NCBI GenBank assembly: GCA_903837785.1 | Contig: CAILVY010000282.1 | Location: 1 to 64,000 of the forward strand | Direction: 5' to 3' | Origin: Candidatus Hydrogenedentota bacterium | Lineage (GTDB): Bacteria; Hydrogenedentota; Hydrogenedentia; Hydrogenedentales; CAILVY01 | Length of the DNA: 64,000 bases | In this document: positions 19,121 to 28,700 of the stretch, piece after piece | Position numbering within the stretch: position 1 is the first letter of the stretch | Layout: every line of letters begins with the position of its first letter | The notes under the pieces: model-generated | Databases searched by the model: none | Told to the model about the DNA's origin: nothing | What the model saw: only the letters and a program-made list of their open reading frames with translations | Translations under genes and position numbers: made by a program

Positions 19121-20260
19121 CTAGAGCCGCAGGAAGATTTCCTTCTTGTACAAATACCAGGCGAAGAGCAGTGTGAACCCGAGTGAAACCATATTCATAA
19201 CCAGAGGGCCGTAGGCGCCGAGCGCGGCCTGGATGTCTCCGCCCACAAATCGCATCGCGAGCGCCTGCACATCCACGATGTTGCGCATGAGATAGATGGC
19301 CAACGCGTTCGTCCCCACCCAGAGGAAGGGGAGCGCCCAGCGTTTCAACTTCCACGCGTCGATGATCAAGTAGAAGAACGCCAGCAAGAGGCAACTGTAG
19401 CCGCCGGCCACGAGCACAAACGACGATGTCCACAGTTTCTTGATCACCGGGAACTGAAGCCCCCACAGGAAACCCAGCCCAACCATGGCCGCGCCGCCCA
19501 GAACGAACAGCATCAGCTTGCGGGCATTGCTCACGTTCGTGTTCTGGATCAGCAACCCTGCGAAGACCCCCAGCAGGCACGTCGCCACGGCGGGAAATGT
19601 GCTCAGCAGACCTTCCGGATCCCGGGTCTTCTCGTGCAAGCGGCCCGGAAGGCAGTGGAAGTCCACGTAGTTCGCGATATTCTTGTCCGGTTCGAAAGAC
19701 ACGTGCGGCTGGCCCGGCGCGGGAACGAAGGACATCACGGCCCAGTAGCCGAGGAGCAGCACGAAAAAGGCGATCACGAGTCCCCGGGTCCGGAGGTGGA
19801 GGAAGAGCAGCCCCGCGAAGCAATAGCACAAGGCAATCCGCTGCAACACGCCCATGATCCGCATGCCGGGCCAGGGATCCTTGAATCCGCCCGAGTAGAG
19901 GATGCCCAGTGCGAACAACAGCGCGGCACGCCGGAACAGGCGCCAATGGGCCTTGCTCTGGCCTTCCTGCCCGGCAATGCGGCCGAGCGAAAACGTCAGG
20001 GAAATGCCCACGATAAAGACAAACAGCGGGAAGATCAGATCCTCGAACGCGAAGCCCTGCCACTCCTTGTGCTTCAACTGCTCCGCGCAGAGATGCAGGA
20101 AGCCCTGATCGCCGCCCGCTTTGTTCAGCGCGCTGACAAGGCCGCCTCCGCCCACGATCCACAACATGTCGAATCCGCGCAGCGCGTCCACGGACACCCA
20201 TCGTTCCGGGCGCGGCGCGGCGCCGGACACGTTGGCCTTTGCATTACTTGACTTTTCCAT
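19121..20260 (-). CDS. DUF5009/HGSNAT-like membrane acyltransferase
   Basis: 'RWVSVDALRGFDMLWIVGGGGLVSALNKAG', 'FEDLIFPLFVFIVGISLTFSLGRI', 'GVLQRIALCYCFAGLLFL' with multiple TM segments. Confidence 0.85.
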   Translation of the reverse strand: MEKSSNAKANVSGAAPRPERWVSVDALRGFDMLWIVGGGGLVSALNKAGGDQGFLHLCAEQLKHKEWQGFAFEDLIFPLFVFIVGISLTFSLGRIAGQEGQSKAHWRLFRRAALLFALGILYSGGFKDPWPGMRIMGVLQRIALCYCFAGLLFLHLRTRGLVIAFFVLLLGYWAVMSFVPAPGQPHVSFEPDKNIANYVDFHCLPGRLHEKTRDPEGLLSTFPAVATCLLGVFAGLLIQNTNVSNARKLMLFVLGGAAMVGLGFLWGLQFPVIKKLWTSSFVLVAGGYSCLLLAFFYLIIDAWKLKRWALPFLWVGTNALAIYLMRNIVDVQALAMRFVGGDIQAALGAYGPLVMNMVSLGFTLLFAWYLYKKEIFLRL

Positions 20261-20383
20261 GGCAGGGACCTCGTTCGAGAAGGCGGCATTCTAAGGTGCG
20301 GCAGGCGCCAAATCAAGAGGAATCAGCGCCCCGCGTCCGATGAAACCGCCTCCGGGACGGACCCGTTTCGCCGGCGCGGAGTC

Positions 20384-22534
20384 TCACGAATGGTGCCCCA
20401 GGCACCCCCGTTCTTTCCGCACGAAACCGATCCGCGAGAAGATCAAGAGTACGGCGGTGAATGCCAGGACACTGCGGTCGCCCCATCGCGGCGTTGCCGC
20501 CTCCGTTGTTCCGCCGTGGCAACCCAGCAGGGGAAGGGGGGCGGCCTCTCCCCGCAATTCCAGGGCCACGTGTTCATCACCGGCACGGATCAAGAGATAA
20601 TCCAAATGAGCACCGGGCGTTGTCGGCGCAAAGCGCACCGTCAGCGTGATGGACGCCGCCGGCGGCAGCGAGAAGGCGGAGGGGCTCACTTGCAGCATGG
20701 AACCATCCTCAAGGAGGGCGGTGCCATCCAAGGGCTGTTCGCCCACGTTGGCCAGCACGAGGTCTCGTGCGACCGTTTGCCCAAGCGCAGCACGACCGAA
20801 ATCGAGGACATCTTCCGGCCCCGGGCTCAGGAGCAACCTGCCTGGACAAAGCGTTGCGCCAAGCAGGTTCACGCTGGTGAGCGGGGAGTAGAGCATGGGC
20901 CCGGACAAGCGATATTCCGCCTGGGCAGAGAAGTACTGCCGGCCCGCAGCCTCGGAGGGAACGGTCAGCCGCATTCGAAGGGTGACGGGCAGCGGGGGAG
21001 GGGTGCTCCAGGCAAACCGGAGGGTCCCAACCTGTCCGGCCGCCGGAACCACATCGGGCGCTTGGGTGCCGCGGCCTCCCCGAACGAACGAGTGGAACGC
21101 CCAACCCGTTGGCAGGTCCAGAAAACAGCCCATCTCCGTCAGCGACCCGGGCGCGGAACAGGCGAGCGTAAGCGACAGTTCTTTCAGTCCCCCCGCCACA
21201 TACTCCAACCCATCCTGGAATCCCAGGTGAACCGTCATCGCAGGCGGCTCGCCTTCGCCTTCGCCCTCGCCTTCACCTTCGCCCTCGCCCTCACCCTCGC
21301 CTTCACCCTCACCCTCGCCTTCACCCTCGCCCTCGCCCTCGCCTTCACCCTCGCCCTCGCCCTCGCCTTCACCCTCGCCCTCGCCACTGTCGGAAACCAC
21401 TACCTGCACTTGGTCGGAACACACCTGCTCAAAGTCGTCGTTCACGCAACACCAGAAGGTGCCTGAGTCCGTCTCGGCGAGATTGTTCAAGGCAAGTTCC
21501 GGAGAATCGTCCCCGATTGGCTGCCGATTCCGCATCCATTGAAAGTGGAGTGTTCCAAGTCCACCGGAAACCGCCACGGTTAATGTATGCGAGGCTCCGC
21601 TTGGCAGTTGGGCATCCTCAGGCTGCCGGGTGATCTGCACGTGGTTCACCACCGACAACGCGGCCCGCGCCGACTCGATGCGTTCGGAGTCATCCGTCGC
21701 CACGCACCAGTAGGTGCCTGCATCCTCGGGCCGAAGGTCCGTCAGTGCCAATTCCGGCGCATCCGTTCCCACCGGCAGCGCGTCCCGGTACCACTGATAA
21801 TGCACCGTTCCCTCCTGGTCGGCCACGGAGACGAAGAAGGTGTGCGCGCCATGAACGTACTTCGCCCCGCCTTGCGGCTGGCTCGTGAGTCTTAACACGC
21901 AGGCAGCGCAACAGGGCAGTGTGCCGGGATTCTGCGCCCCGTCTCTGGCCGCCGCCACATAGCGATCAAAGTCCCCGCACACCGCGCCATACTCCTGCAC
22001 ATTCGCATACGAATCCTCATCCAGGTCGCCCGCGGCCGCCAGCAGCGATGAACGCGTGAGATCGTAGTTCGCCAGGTCAATATTCATCCCAATGCGATCA
22101 TGGAGTTCTGTCACCAGCACTTCCACGCCCATCGGCTCCCCAATCGTCACGGTCGCCGCCGCGTAGCGATTAAACTCGTCGCACGTGAAGCCGTACAGCA
22201 TTTGAAACACCACGCACAACGCCCCCGCGGTGTTGTCACGCTGCACCTGAACGAGGTTCGCGGAATAAGTGGCCAACACCAGGTCATGATGCGGCGCGGA
22301 TTCGTCCCGCAGGACCGCGTCCAGGAGGCGGTACTGGCACCGGTCCACGATCCCGTTCTCGTCCCGATCCCGCGTGTTGGGATCCGGCGGCGGATTCTCG
22401 TTCTTGTGGATGGCCAGCACCTTCAGGTAGATATCCTCGAGGTGTTCGTCCAGCGCCGAGGCGTGCAAAGGCAATAGCGCGAGAAGCGCGACGGCCAGGA
22501 ATCCCGAAAGTTTATTGGGTTGATTGATGTACAT
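20384..22534 (-). CDS. Secreted multidomain protein: two Ig-like domains, poly-(GE) linker, GE-associated module, anchor-type domain, C-terminal Cys/TM/basic tail
   Basis: Signal peptide MYINQPNKLSGFLAVALLALLPLHASA; two 'AGTYWCVATDDSERIESARAALSV'/'SGTFWCCVNDDFEQVCSDQVQVVV' Ig-like units; (GE)~23; 'DFGRAALGQTVARDLVLANVGEQPLDG...FAPTTPGAH' resembling choice-of-anchor D; C-terminus 'LGCHGGTTEAATPRWGDRSVLAFTAVLLIFSRIGFVRKERG'. Confidence 0.8.
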   Translation of the reverse strand: MYINQPNKLSGFLAVALLALLPLHASALDEHLEDIYLKVLAIHKNENPPPDPNTRDRDENGIVDRCQYRLLDAVLRDESAPHHDLVLATYSANLVQVQRDNTAGALCVVFQMLYGFTCDEFNRYAAATVTIGEPMGVEVLVTELHDRIGMNIDLANYDLTRSSLLAAAGDLDEDSYANVQEYGAVCGDFDRYVAAARDGAQNPGTLPCCAACVLRLTSQPQGGAKYVHGAHTFFVSVADQEGTVHYQWYRDALPVGTDAPELALTDLRPEDAGTYWCVATDDSERIESARAALSVVNHVQITRQPEDAQLPSGASHTLTVAVSGGLGTLHFQWMRNRQPIGDDSPELALNNLAETDSGTFWCCVNDDFEQVCSDQVQVVVSDSGEGEGEGEGEGEGEGEGEGEGEGEGEGEGEGEGEGEGEGEGEGEGEPPAMTVHLGFQDGLEYVAGGLKELSLTLACSAPGSLTEMGCFLDLPTGWAFHSFVRGGRGTQAPDVVPAAGQVGTLRFAWSTPPPLPVTLRMRLTVPSEAAGRQYFSAQAEYRLSGPMLYSPLTSVNLLGATLCPGRLLLSPGPEDVLDFGRAALGQTVARDLVLANVGEQPLDGTALLEDGSMLQVSPSAFSLPPAASITLTVRFAPTTPGAHLDYLLIRAGDEHVALELRGEAAPLPLLGCHGGTTEAATPRWGDRSVLAFTAVLLIFSRIGFVRKERGCLGHHS
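21247..21386 (-). repeat. Poly-(Gly-Glu) coding tract, ~23 GE units
   Basis: Degenerate hexanucleotide (GGNGAR)n on the minus strand; encodes SGEGEGE...GEGEP. Confidence 0.95.
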
Positions 22535-22563
22535 GAATTTCTCGCTTTACTTAGCAAATAGGT

Positions 22564-22638
22564 GGGGCCAATTTTGTCCTGTACAGGGATAAACCTAACA
22601 GGACGCCCCATCAATGTCAAATTGGCCCCTCCAATTTG
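22564..22638. promoter_or_regulatory. Nested inverted repeats with an alternative hairpin in the leader of the 20384-22534 gene
   Basis: GGGGCCAATTT (22564-22574) / AAATTGGCCCC (22619-22629), perfect 11 bp; inner GTCCTGT (22576-22582) / ACAGGAC (22598-22604), perfect 7 bp; competing CAAATTGG (22618-22625) / CCAATTTG (22631-22638), perfect 8 bp. Confidence 0.65.
22592..22620 (-). promoter_or_regulatory. Candidate sigma70-type promoter inside the inverted-repeat leader
   Basis: Minus strand TTGACA (22620-22615), 17-nt spacer, TAGGTT (22597-22592); the gene starts at 22534. Confidence 0.35.
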
Positions 22639-22698
22639 AAGGCAACATGGAAAGGGTGCGCGGGTTGGGGAAGGGACGGATGCGACAATGGGTGAAGA

Positions 22699-23400
22699 TC
22701 AATCGTCCTCAGAGGAGGAATCCGTGGACAAGGCGGCGGTCCCTTCGGTCACCGGCGCGATGCGCAGGCGTTCCGGGGAGATAATCCCGCCGGACACGAT
22801 CATCTTCACCGCATCTTCGACGGAGAGGCTGCAATGAAAGACGTCTTCCGCCGCACAGAGCTGGAAGAGGCCAACGGAGATGTTCGGCGCGGTGGGAATG
22901 AAGACCTTGTAGTAGTCGGTGCCGTCCCGTGCGCGCAGCCGCCCCGTCAGGAATCCGATGGATTTCATGCCTTTGTACGGGAAGTGAACCAGGACTGCGG
23001 ACTTCATGTTCGTGCCGCCTTCCTGGAAAGACAAGGTTTCGACAATCTGTTTGGTGGCTCCATAGACAGTGGCCACCAGCGGGATCTTGTCGATGATGGC
23101 TTCGGCCAGCAGGATAATGCGGCGGCCCACGACGGCGGTGGCCACCATCCCGACCACGTAGAGCAACGCAAAGAAGAGGATAATCGACGACAGGGGCAGG
23201 GCGTACCACGGCACCCGGCTGAACATCGTCTCGGTCAGCGGGGTGATTCGGCCGACGGTGAGTTCGTAAATGAACCGCACCACGAAAACCGTGATGCCCA
23301 GGGGCACGATCACCAGCAGACCTGAGAGCAGCCGGCTCCGGATGGTCAGTTTCAGCTGGCCCCAGAGGCTCAGTTTCTTCTTTCTCCCCAGCTTTGCCAT
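22699..23400 (-). CDS. DUF502 family membrane protein
   Basis: 'LTIRSRLLSGLLVIVPLGITVFVVRFIYELTVGRITPLTE', 'VVGRRIILLAEAIIDKIPLVATVYGATKQIVETL'. Confidence 0.88.
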   Translation of the reverse strand: MAKLGRKKKLSLWGQLKLTIRSRLLSGLLVIVPLGITVFVVRFIYELTVGRITPLTETMFSRVPWYALPLSSIILFFALLYVVGMVATAVVGRRIILLAEAIIDKIPLVATVYGATKQIVETLSFQEGGTNMKSAVLVHFPYKGMKSIGFLTGRLRARDGTDYYKVFIPTAPNISVGLFQLCAAEDVFHCSLSVEDAVKMIVSGGIISPERLRIAPVTEGTAALSTDSSSEDD

Positions 23401-24134
23401 CAGTCGTCCTCGTCGTCCTCGTCCGATGGGTCTGGGAGGGACAGCTTCTCTCCCGGCGCGGCAATTTCCACCACCTCGGGCGTCAAGATCCCTGCCGACA
23501 TCACCGACTTCACGGCGTCTTCCACAGTCATGCTGCTCTGCGAGACCATGCTCGGCGGCACCAATTCCAGATATCCGCTTGTCGGATTCGGCGTGGTCGG
23601 GATGAATATCTTCATCATTTCGCCCACGCCCTCGATCTCGATTCTTCCGGTGACGAAGGCCAGCGCCTTCATCCCGGGACAGGGGAAATCGACGATCACC
23701 GCGGCCTTGTAGTCTGCGTCTCCCTCCTGACGCGAGATCAGCTCCACCACCTGCTTGGAGGCCCCGTAAACGGTTTTCACGAGAGGAATGCGGCGAATAA
23801 TGGCTTCGGTCAGCGCGATGAGCTGACGTCCCACCATGGCGGCCGCCACCAGCCCGACCAGATAGAGCATTGCCAGGAACAGCACCACGGACAACGGCAC
23901 CACGGCACGCGGCGGCACGAGAAACAAGTACTCTTGAATGAAGGGGACCAGGTAACCCGCCGTGATCGAGTAACAGAAGGAGAGCACATACGCGGTCACG
24001 CCCAGGGGCACCACCACCAGCAAACCGCGAAGCACATAACCCCGTATCCGGCTACGCACCCGCGCGAGGATCCCTTGCTTCTTCTTTTTCCGTTTTGCGG
24101 CCATGAGTCCTTCGGAACTCCTTCCGGTCAGCAC
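23400..24134 (-). CDS. DUF502 family membrane protein, tandem paralogue
   Basis: 'RGYVLRGLLVVVPLGVTAYVLSFCYSITAGYLVPFIQEY', 'MVGRQLIALTEAIIRRIPLVKTVYGASKQVVELI'. Stop and next start overlap as TGATG at 23398-23402. Confidence 0.88.
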   Translation of the reverse strand: MLTGRSSEGLMAAKRKKKKQGILARVRSRIRGYVLRGLLVVVPLGVTAYVLSFCYSITAGYLVPFIQEYLFLVPPRAVVPLSVVLFLAMLYLVGLVAAAMVGRQLIALTEAIIRRIPLVKTVYGASKQVVELISRQEGDADYKAAVIVDFPCPGMKALAFVTGRIEIEGVGEMMKIFIPTTPNPTSGYLELVPPSMVSQSSMTVEDAVKSVMSAGILTPEVVEIAAPGEKLSLPDPSDEDDEDD

Positions 24135-24254
24135 ATTCTATCCCCGGCACGCGGCCGAAGTTCCCCGCCGGAATCCGGCGGGGAGCCGGAGTATAGCACT
24201 CCTGCCCGCGCGCGTGCGCCGAGCCTGCCCTTTCTCCGGCCGCGGAAACTGCGC

Positions 24255-24260
24255 TATAGT
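24255..24260 (+). promoter_or_regulatory. Candidate -10 box TATAGT upstream of the CgeB-like gene
   Basis: GCGCTATAGTGTTGCCGC, 22 nt before ATG 24283; the same GCTATAGTGTTGCC string recurs at 37081. Confidence 0.35.
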
Positions 24261-24282
24261 GTTGCCGCACCTGGAACCGGAA

Positions 24283-25503
24283 ATGGACCTCACGCACATG
24301 GAATCGCCCCGGCTCAGAATCTCCGACACCTTGCGCTCGCTCATGACCTATCCCAAACTGGCGGGAGAACGGCCCCGGGTCCTCATTCCGGAAAGCCAGT
24401 ACTGGCTTGACACGGCCTGTATCCATGCCGCCCGCGCCATGGGCTGGGACGTCGTCCATCCGCCCATCGCGATGGTGGGCCATATGCCGCGCGAAATGAT
24501 AGCGCGCTTTCTGGAAACCCTTACCGCGTTTCGGCCGGACTTCATCCTGAGCATCAACCTCGGCGGCATGGACGAAATGGGCCTCTTCTCGGCCCTCTTT
24601 GCCGATCTCGAGATTCCCCATGTCACTTGGTTTGTCGACGATCCACGCACCATCCTCATGGGCCGCACCTGTTATGCTTCCCCTCATGCCATCGCCCTGA
24701 CCTGGGAACGCGCCTACGTGCCGTCGCTCGAGCAGGCCGGCTTCGCCGAAGTCCATGTGATGCCCCTGGCCGTCGACGATACGATCTTCAATGCCCCGCC
24801 CGCCGAGGCCGCACACAGGCCCCCGGCCTTCGTCGGAAATTCCATGACCGATTTCGCGCAACGGGAATGGATTTGGATTGAGGAACGGCCGGCGCTCGCC
24901 CTCGCCGTGCGCGATGCCCTTGCGGCGGGCCGCGTCACCCGCGAGCGTTTCGGCCTGGGTATGCAGGCCGTCCTGGAGAACGCGGGCGTTCTTGACACCC
25001 AGGAACTGCGTCACGTCGAATTATTCTGTTTCATTGAAGGCACCCGACGCCTCCGCATGGAAACCGTTCAGGCACTCGAACCGGAAGGGCTGATGGTCTT
25101 CGGCGACGAGGCGTGGCGTCCCCATGTCGCCGCGGGAGGAGGCTTTGTGAATTACACGGGGGAACTGCCCGCCTTCTACCGCGATTGTGAAGTCAACCTG
25201 AACATCACGAGCATCCAGATGGCGACGGCCGTGAATCAGCGTGTCTTTGATTGTCCCGCCGCCGGCGGTTTCCTGCTCACGGATGCACAGGCCTCGCTTG
25301 ACGAACTGTTCGATGCGCCAAACGAGACAGCGCGTTACCACTCCCTCGAGGAGGCCCGCGACCTCCTCCGCTTCTACCGCGCCCATCCCAAGGCCCGGCA
25401 CGACATCGTCAACCGTGCGCGAACGCGCATCCTTGGCGAGCACACCTACCGGCATCGGCTGATGCAGATCCTGGCCATACTCCGTTCGCGTTATCAGCCC
25501 TGA
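24283..25503 (+). CDS. CgeB-like/DUF3880-type glycosyltransferase
   Basis: 'RPDFILSINLGGMDEMGLFSALFADLEIPHVTWFVDDPRTIL' and C-terminal 'NLNITSIQMATAVNQRVFDCPAAGGFLLTDAQASLDELFD'. Confidence 0.8.
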   Translation: MDLTHMESPRLRISDTLRSLMTYPKLAGERPRVLIPESQYWLDTACIHAARAMGWDVVHPPIAMVGHMPREMIARFLETLTAFRPDFILSINLGGMDEMGLFSALFADLEIPHVTWFVDDPRTILMGRTCYASPHAIALTWERAYVPSLEQAGFAEVHVMPLAVDDTIFNAPPAEAAHRPPAFVGNSMTDFAQREWIWIEERPALALAVRDALAAGRVTRERFGLGMQAVLENAGVLDTQELRHVELFCFIEGTRRLRMETVQALEPEGLMVFGDEAWRPHVAAGGGFVNYTGELPAFYRDCEVNLNITSIQMATAVNQRVFDCPAAGGFLLTDAQASLDELFDAPNETARYHSLEEARDLLRFYRAHPKARHDIVNRARTRILGEHTYRHRLMQILAILRSRYQP

Positions 25504-25591
25504 CCCACCTGGACACCTGCTTCCACGCGGCTTTCCGCGCAGCACGCGGCCGCGGCCCGTCTGCGCATTCGCCGAAATCTGGAAAAGACTC

Positions 25592-25620
25592 TTGACGGGA
25601 GTCAACTCAGTTCTCATAAT
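25592..25620 (+). promoter_or_regulatory. Candidate promoter with a palindrome over the -35 box
   Basis: TTGACG (25592-25597), 17-nt spacer, CATAAT (25615-25620); TTGAC-GGGA-GTCAA inverted repeat at 25592-25605. Confidence 0.45.
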
Positions 25621-25730
25621 AACTGGGTGGCGCCAAGCCGATCAGGTGGTATGTAACGGGACTGAGGCGCGGCCCGAGGCCGCGGGAAGGGCAGATGCTT
25701 GGGGCCGCCTTTACATCGATGTGAAGCGGG

Positions 25731-25760
25731 GCCCGCTCAATCCTGCAAAGCGGGCTTTCT
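25731..25760 (+). promoter_or_regulatory. Terminator-like hairpin in the 5' leader
   Basis: GCCCGCT (25731-25737) / AGCGGGC (25749-25755), perfect 7 bp, followed by TTTCTT, 37 nt before ATG 25792. Confidence 0.4.
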
Positions 25761-25791
25761 TGAGGTGACGGACAACTGGAAGGGATGTATC

Positions 25792-28700
25792 ATGATGCAG
25801 CCGTTGGGATTTCGGTGGATGGGGTGTCTTCTGCTGGGCATGGCGATTCTCACGGGTACGGCCGGGGCGTCGAATGCCAATGACGGACTTCAGGCCGCTA
25901 AGACGCCCAAGACGCTTATTCAAAGTCCTGCCGTGCTCGTTTATATTGGCCAGTGTACCGGCGGCCAGGATTATGCGTGGCCCGCCCTGACAAACCTTGG
26001 CATCACGAACGTGGTCAGCGTTTACTCCAACACCGACCTCCTGACTCAGTTGGCAGGCGGTCCCTGGGATCTCGTCATTTACGACGGATATTACTCCTTC
26101 CTGAACGTCGCGGTCCTCGATGCGCTCGGGGCCTATTACGCCACAGGCGGAAGAATCATCTTCTCGGATTCAAATGTCCTGGGACTTGCCGGGCATCCGC
26201 TCTTCACAGCCGCCGGCGTAACGATTGTGGATGAATACAGTGTTCCCGAGCCCATTCATCCCTGGCAGGAAGATCCCTTGTTCACCACGCCCAATGTGGT
26301 GCCTCCGCTCACCCTGCTCGATGACCTCTGCAACCGCGACGGAGTGCATATCGAACCCATTGCCGGACAGGCGACGGCCCACGCAGGCGCCACCGACGTG
26401 GCTCAAACTAATAAAGCTCTGCTGACAGTCGACTCCAAGCGCCGCTTCATTTTCAACGGCTTCGCGCCGCAGACGGTTACGGGAAACGAAGACGGCGATG
26501 CCCGGACCGACATGGTTGAACTCTATGAAAACGAGATTCACCACCTGCTCCGTGGGGGGAACGGCACGCTGGTCTACTTCAGTGAATGCAACGGAGGTGA
26601 TGACTACTTCTCCGAGGCCGTGACCTATTCCACCCTTCACGCGCCAATCGTGACCACCACACCGACGGAGTTCCTCGCACAGTTAAATTCCGGCCTCTGG
26701 GATCTGGTCCTTGTCGACGATTACGGCAGCGGCACAAGCACAGCAATTCTCGACGCGCTGGTTCAGTACTATGATGACGGCGGGAAGATCATCTTCTTCG
26801 CCTACAATCTGGCCTCCTTCAACGCGCATCCCTTCATGGCCCGGGCCGGTGCCACGGCCCTCAGCACCTATTCCGCGATGCAGCCGGTCCATGACTGGGG
26901 CACGTCCCGGCTCTTCGATTTCCCGTTCAGCGTGGCAGACCTGACTGTATTCACCGATCTCTGCACTACCGACGGACAGAATCTTCAAGCCACCACCGGC
27001 ACCGCCTGTGCCGGCTACACGCAGACCGTTGACGTCAATAAGGCCGCAATTGTCCTGGATCCTCATCGTCGACTCATCCTGAACGGATTCAGTCCGCAGA
27101 ACATCACCGGAAACCAGGGTGGCTGGTTCTCGGACATGACCTCGCTTTACGTCAATGAAATCAACCTCCTTCTTTACGGCGGACGCGGCATCCTCACCTT
27201 TCTTGACCAATGCCCCGGGAGTGCGGACTACATCGCGCCCGCTTTGGCCAACCTCGGCTTCGCCGAAGTCACTCGGGCCTCCAATCCGCTCGATTTCCGC
27301 ACCCATCTCACGTCCGGCACCTGGGACCTGGTCATTTACGAATCTCACGGCATCAACATGGAACTGGAGACACTCGATGCCCTGCTGGCGTACAGCAACG
27401 AGTTCAACCCGGGGCATATGGTTCTCTCGCTCTGGGACCTCCCCGATGTCGTCAGCCATCCGCTCTTCTCCGAAAAGGCAGGTGTGACCGTCTCCGCAGG
27501 CTACTCCACGCCCCAGCCCGTCTATCCGTGGAACAATTCCATCTTGTTTCAGGCTCCAAACCACGTGCCCGATCTCACTGCGTTGAGCGATCTGTGCGGG
27601 GTGGACGGCCAGTATCTCAACGTGAGCTCCGCGGCCGCCCAGGCCGGATATACGGTTTCGCCTTCCGAGAACAATACGGCCATTGCGATCAGCCGCAGCA
27701 AACGGATTATCGTGAACGGCTTTATGCCGCAAATTGTCACGGGAGATGCGGACAGTGATGCCAAAGACGACATGGTCGAACTCTATGAAAACGAAATTCT
27801 ATACGCCAAGATCGCAGGCTCAACCGGCGTCCTCGCGTACTTTAATGGGTGTGGTTTGGGTGTCAACTATGCCGAGACGGCGCTCTCGGGCATGGGACTC
27901 GCAAAGACGATCGTCCCGAACCAGAATTGGCTCCGCAGCTACCTCGCCGCCGGCACGTGGGGATTGCTCATCTATGACAACTATGGCGAAGTCATGTCCT
28001 CCGGTACGCTGGAAGATCTCGCAGGCTACTACGACCGCGGAGGCCGCATCATCCTGTCCTCCTGGGACTTGTCTTTCAATGCGGGCCATCCGATACTCGA
28101 CCGGGCCGGTATCGCGGTCGGCCCCAGTTACAACGCGGTGCAACCCCTGAACGTCTGGAGCGTGTCCCCGCTCTTTGATACCCCCAATCTGGTTCCGGCT
28201 CCCACCGCACTGAGCGACCTGTGCGACGTCGATGGTCAGCCGCTCCAGCCATTGACCGCGACTGCCTATGCCGGATTCACTGCCATGCCGGCGCCTGATA
28301 CCGCCGCCATTACCCTCGATCCCGCCGGACGCTTCCTGCTCAATGGCTTCATGCCTCAGAACGTTACCGGCGATGAAGATGGCGACACTGCCCTGGATAT
28401 GGTCGAGCTGTATCAGAACGAAGTCCACCTCGCGCTGACGGGCGAGGCCGAACGCCAGTGTGTTCCCGAGTCTTTCCTGTCGCAACGGCCTCAGGCCCCG
28501 TTGGATCCAGGCGCCAATGGATACTACAGCGATGTGGATCTCCCTTATACCGCGTGCGAAGATTTCAGCGGCCTGGCCAATCCCATCGGTGAACTCGTGT
28601 GGTGGGGCACTTATCCCGTGAAATGCGGCGAGCCTCTTGGCACTGAGCGGTTCTTGATTTCCTTCTGTGAAGATGCCGGCGGTCTGCCCGGTACGGTTGT

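Noticed and set aside
16925-19186. 753-aa plus-strand ORF
   Set aside because: Antisense to the secreted glycosidase-like gene 16889-19048; composition is Arg/His-rich noise.
18474-20201. 575-aa minus-strand ORF
   Set aside because: Alternative frame over two real minus-strand genes (DUF5009 and the glycosidase-like protein).
21247-21386. Possible CRISPR-like or satellite array
   Set aside because: The periodicity is a 6-nt GE codon repeat inside an ORF, with no spacers.
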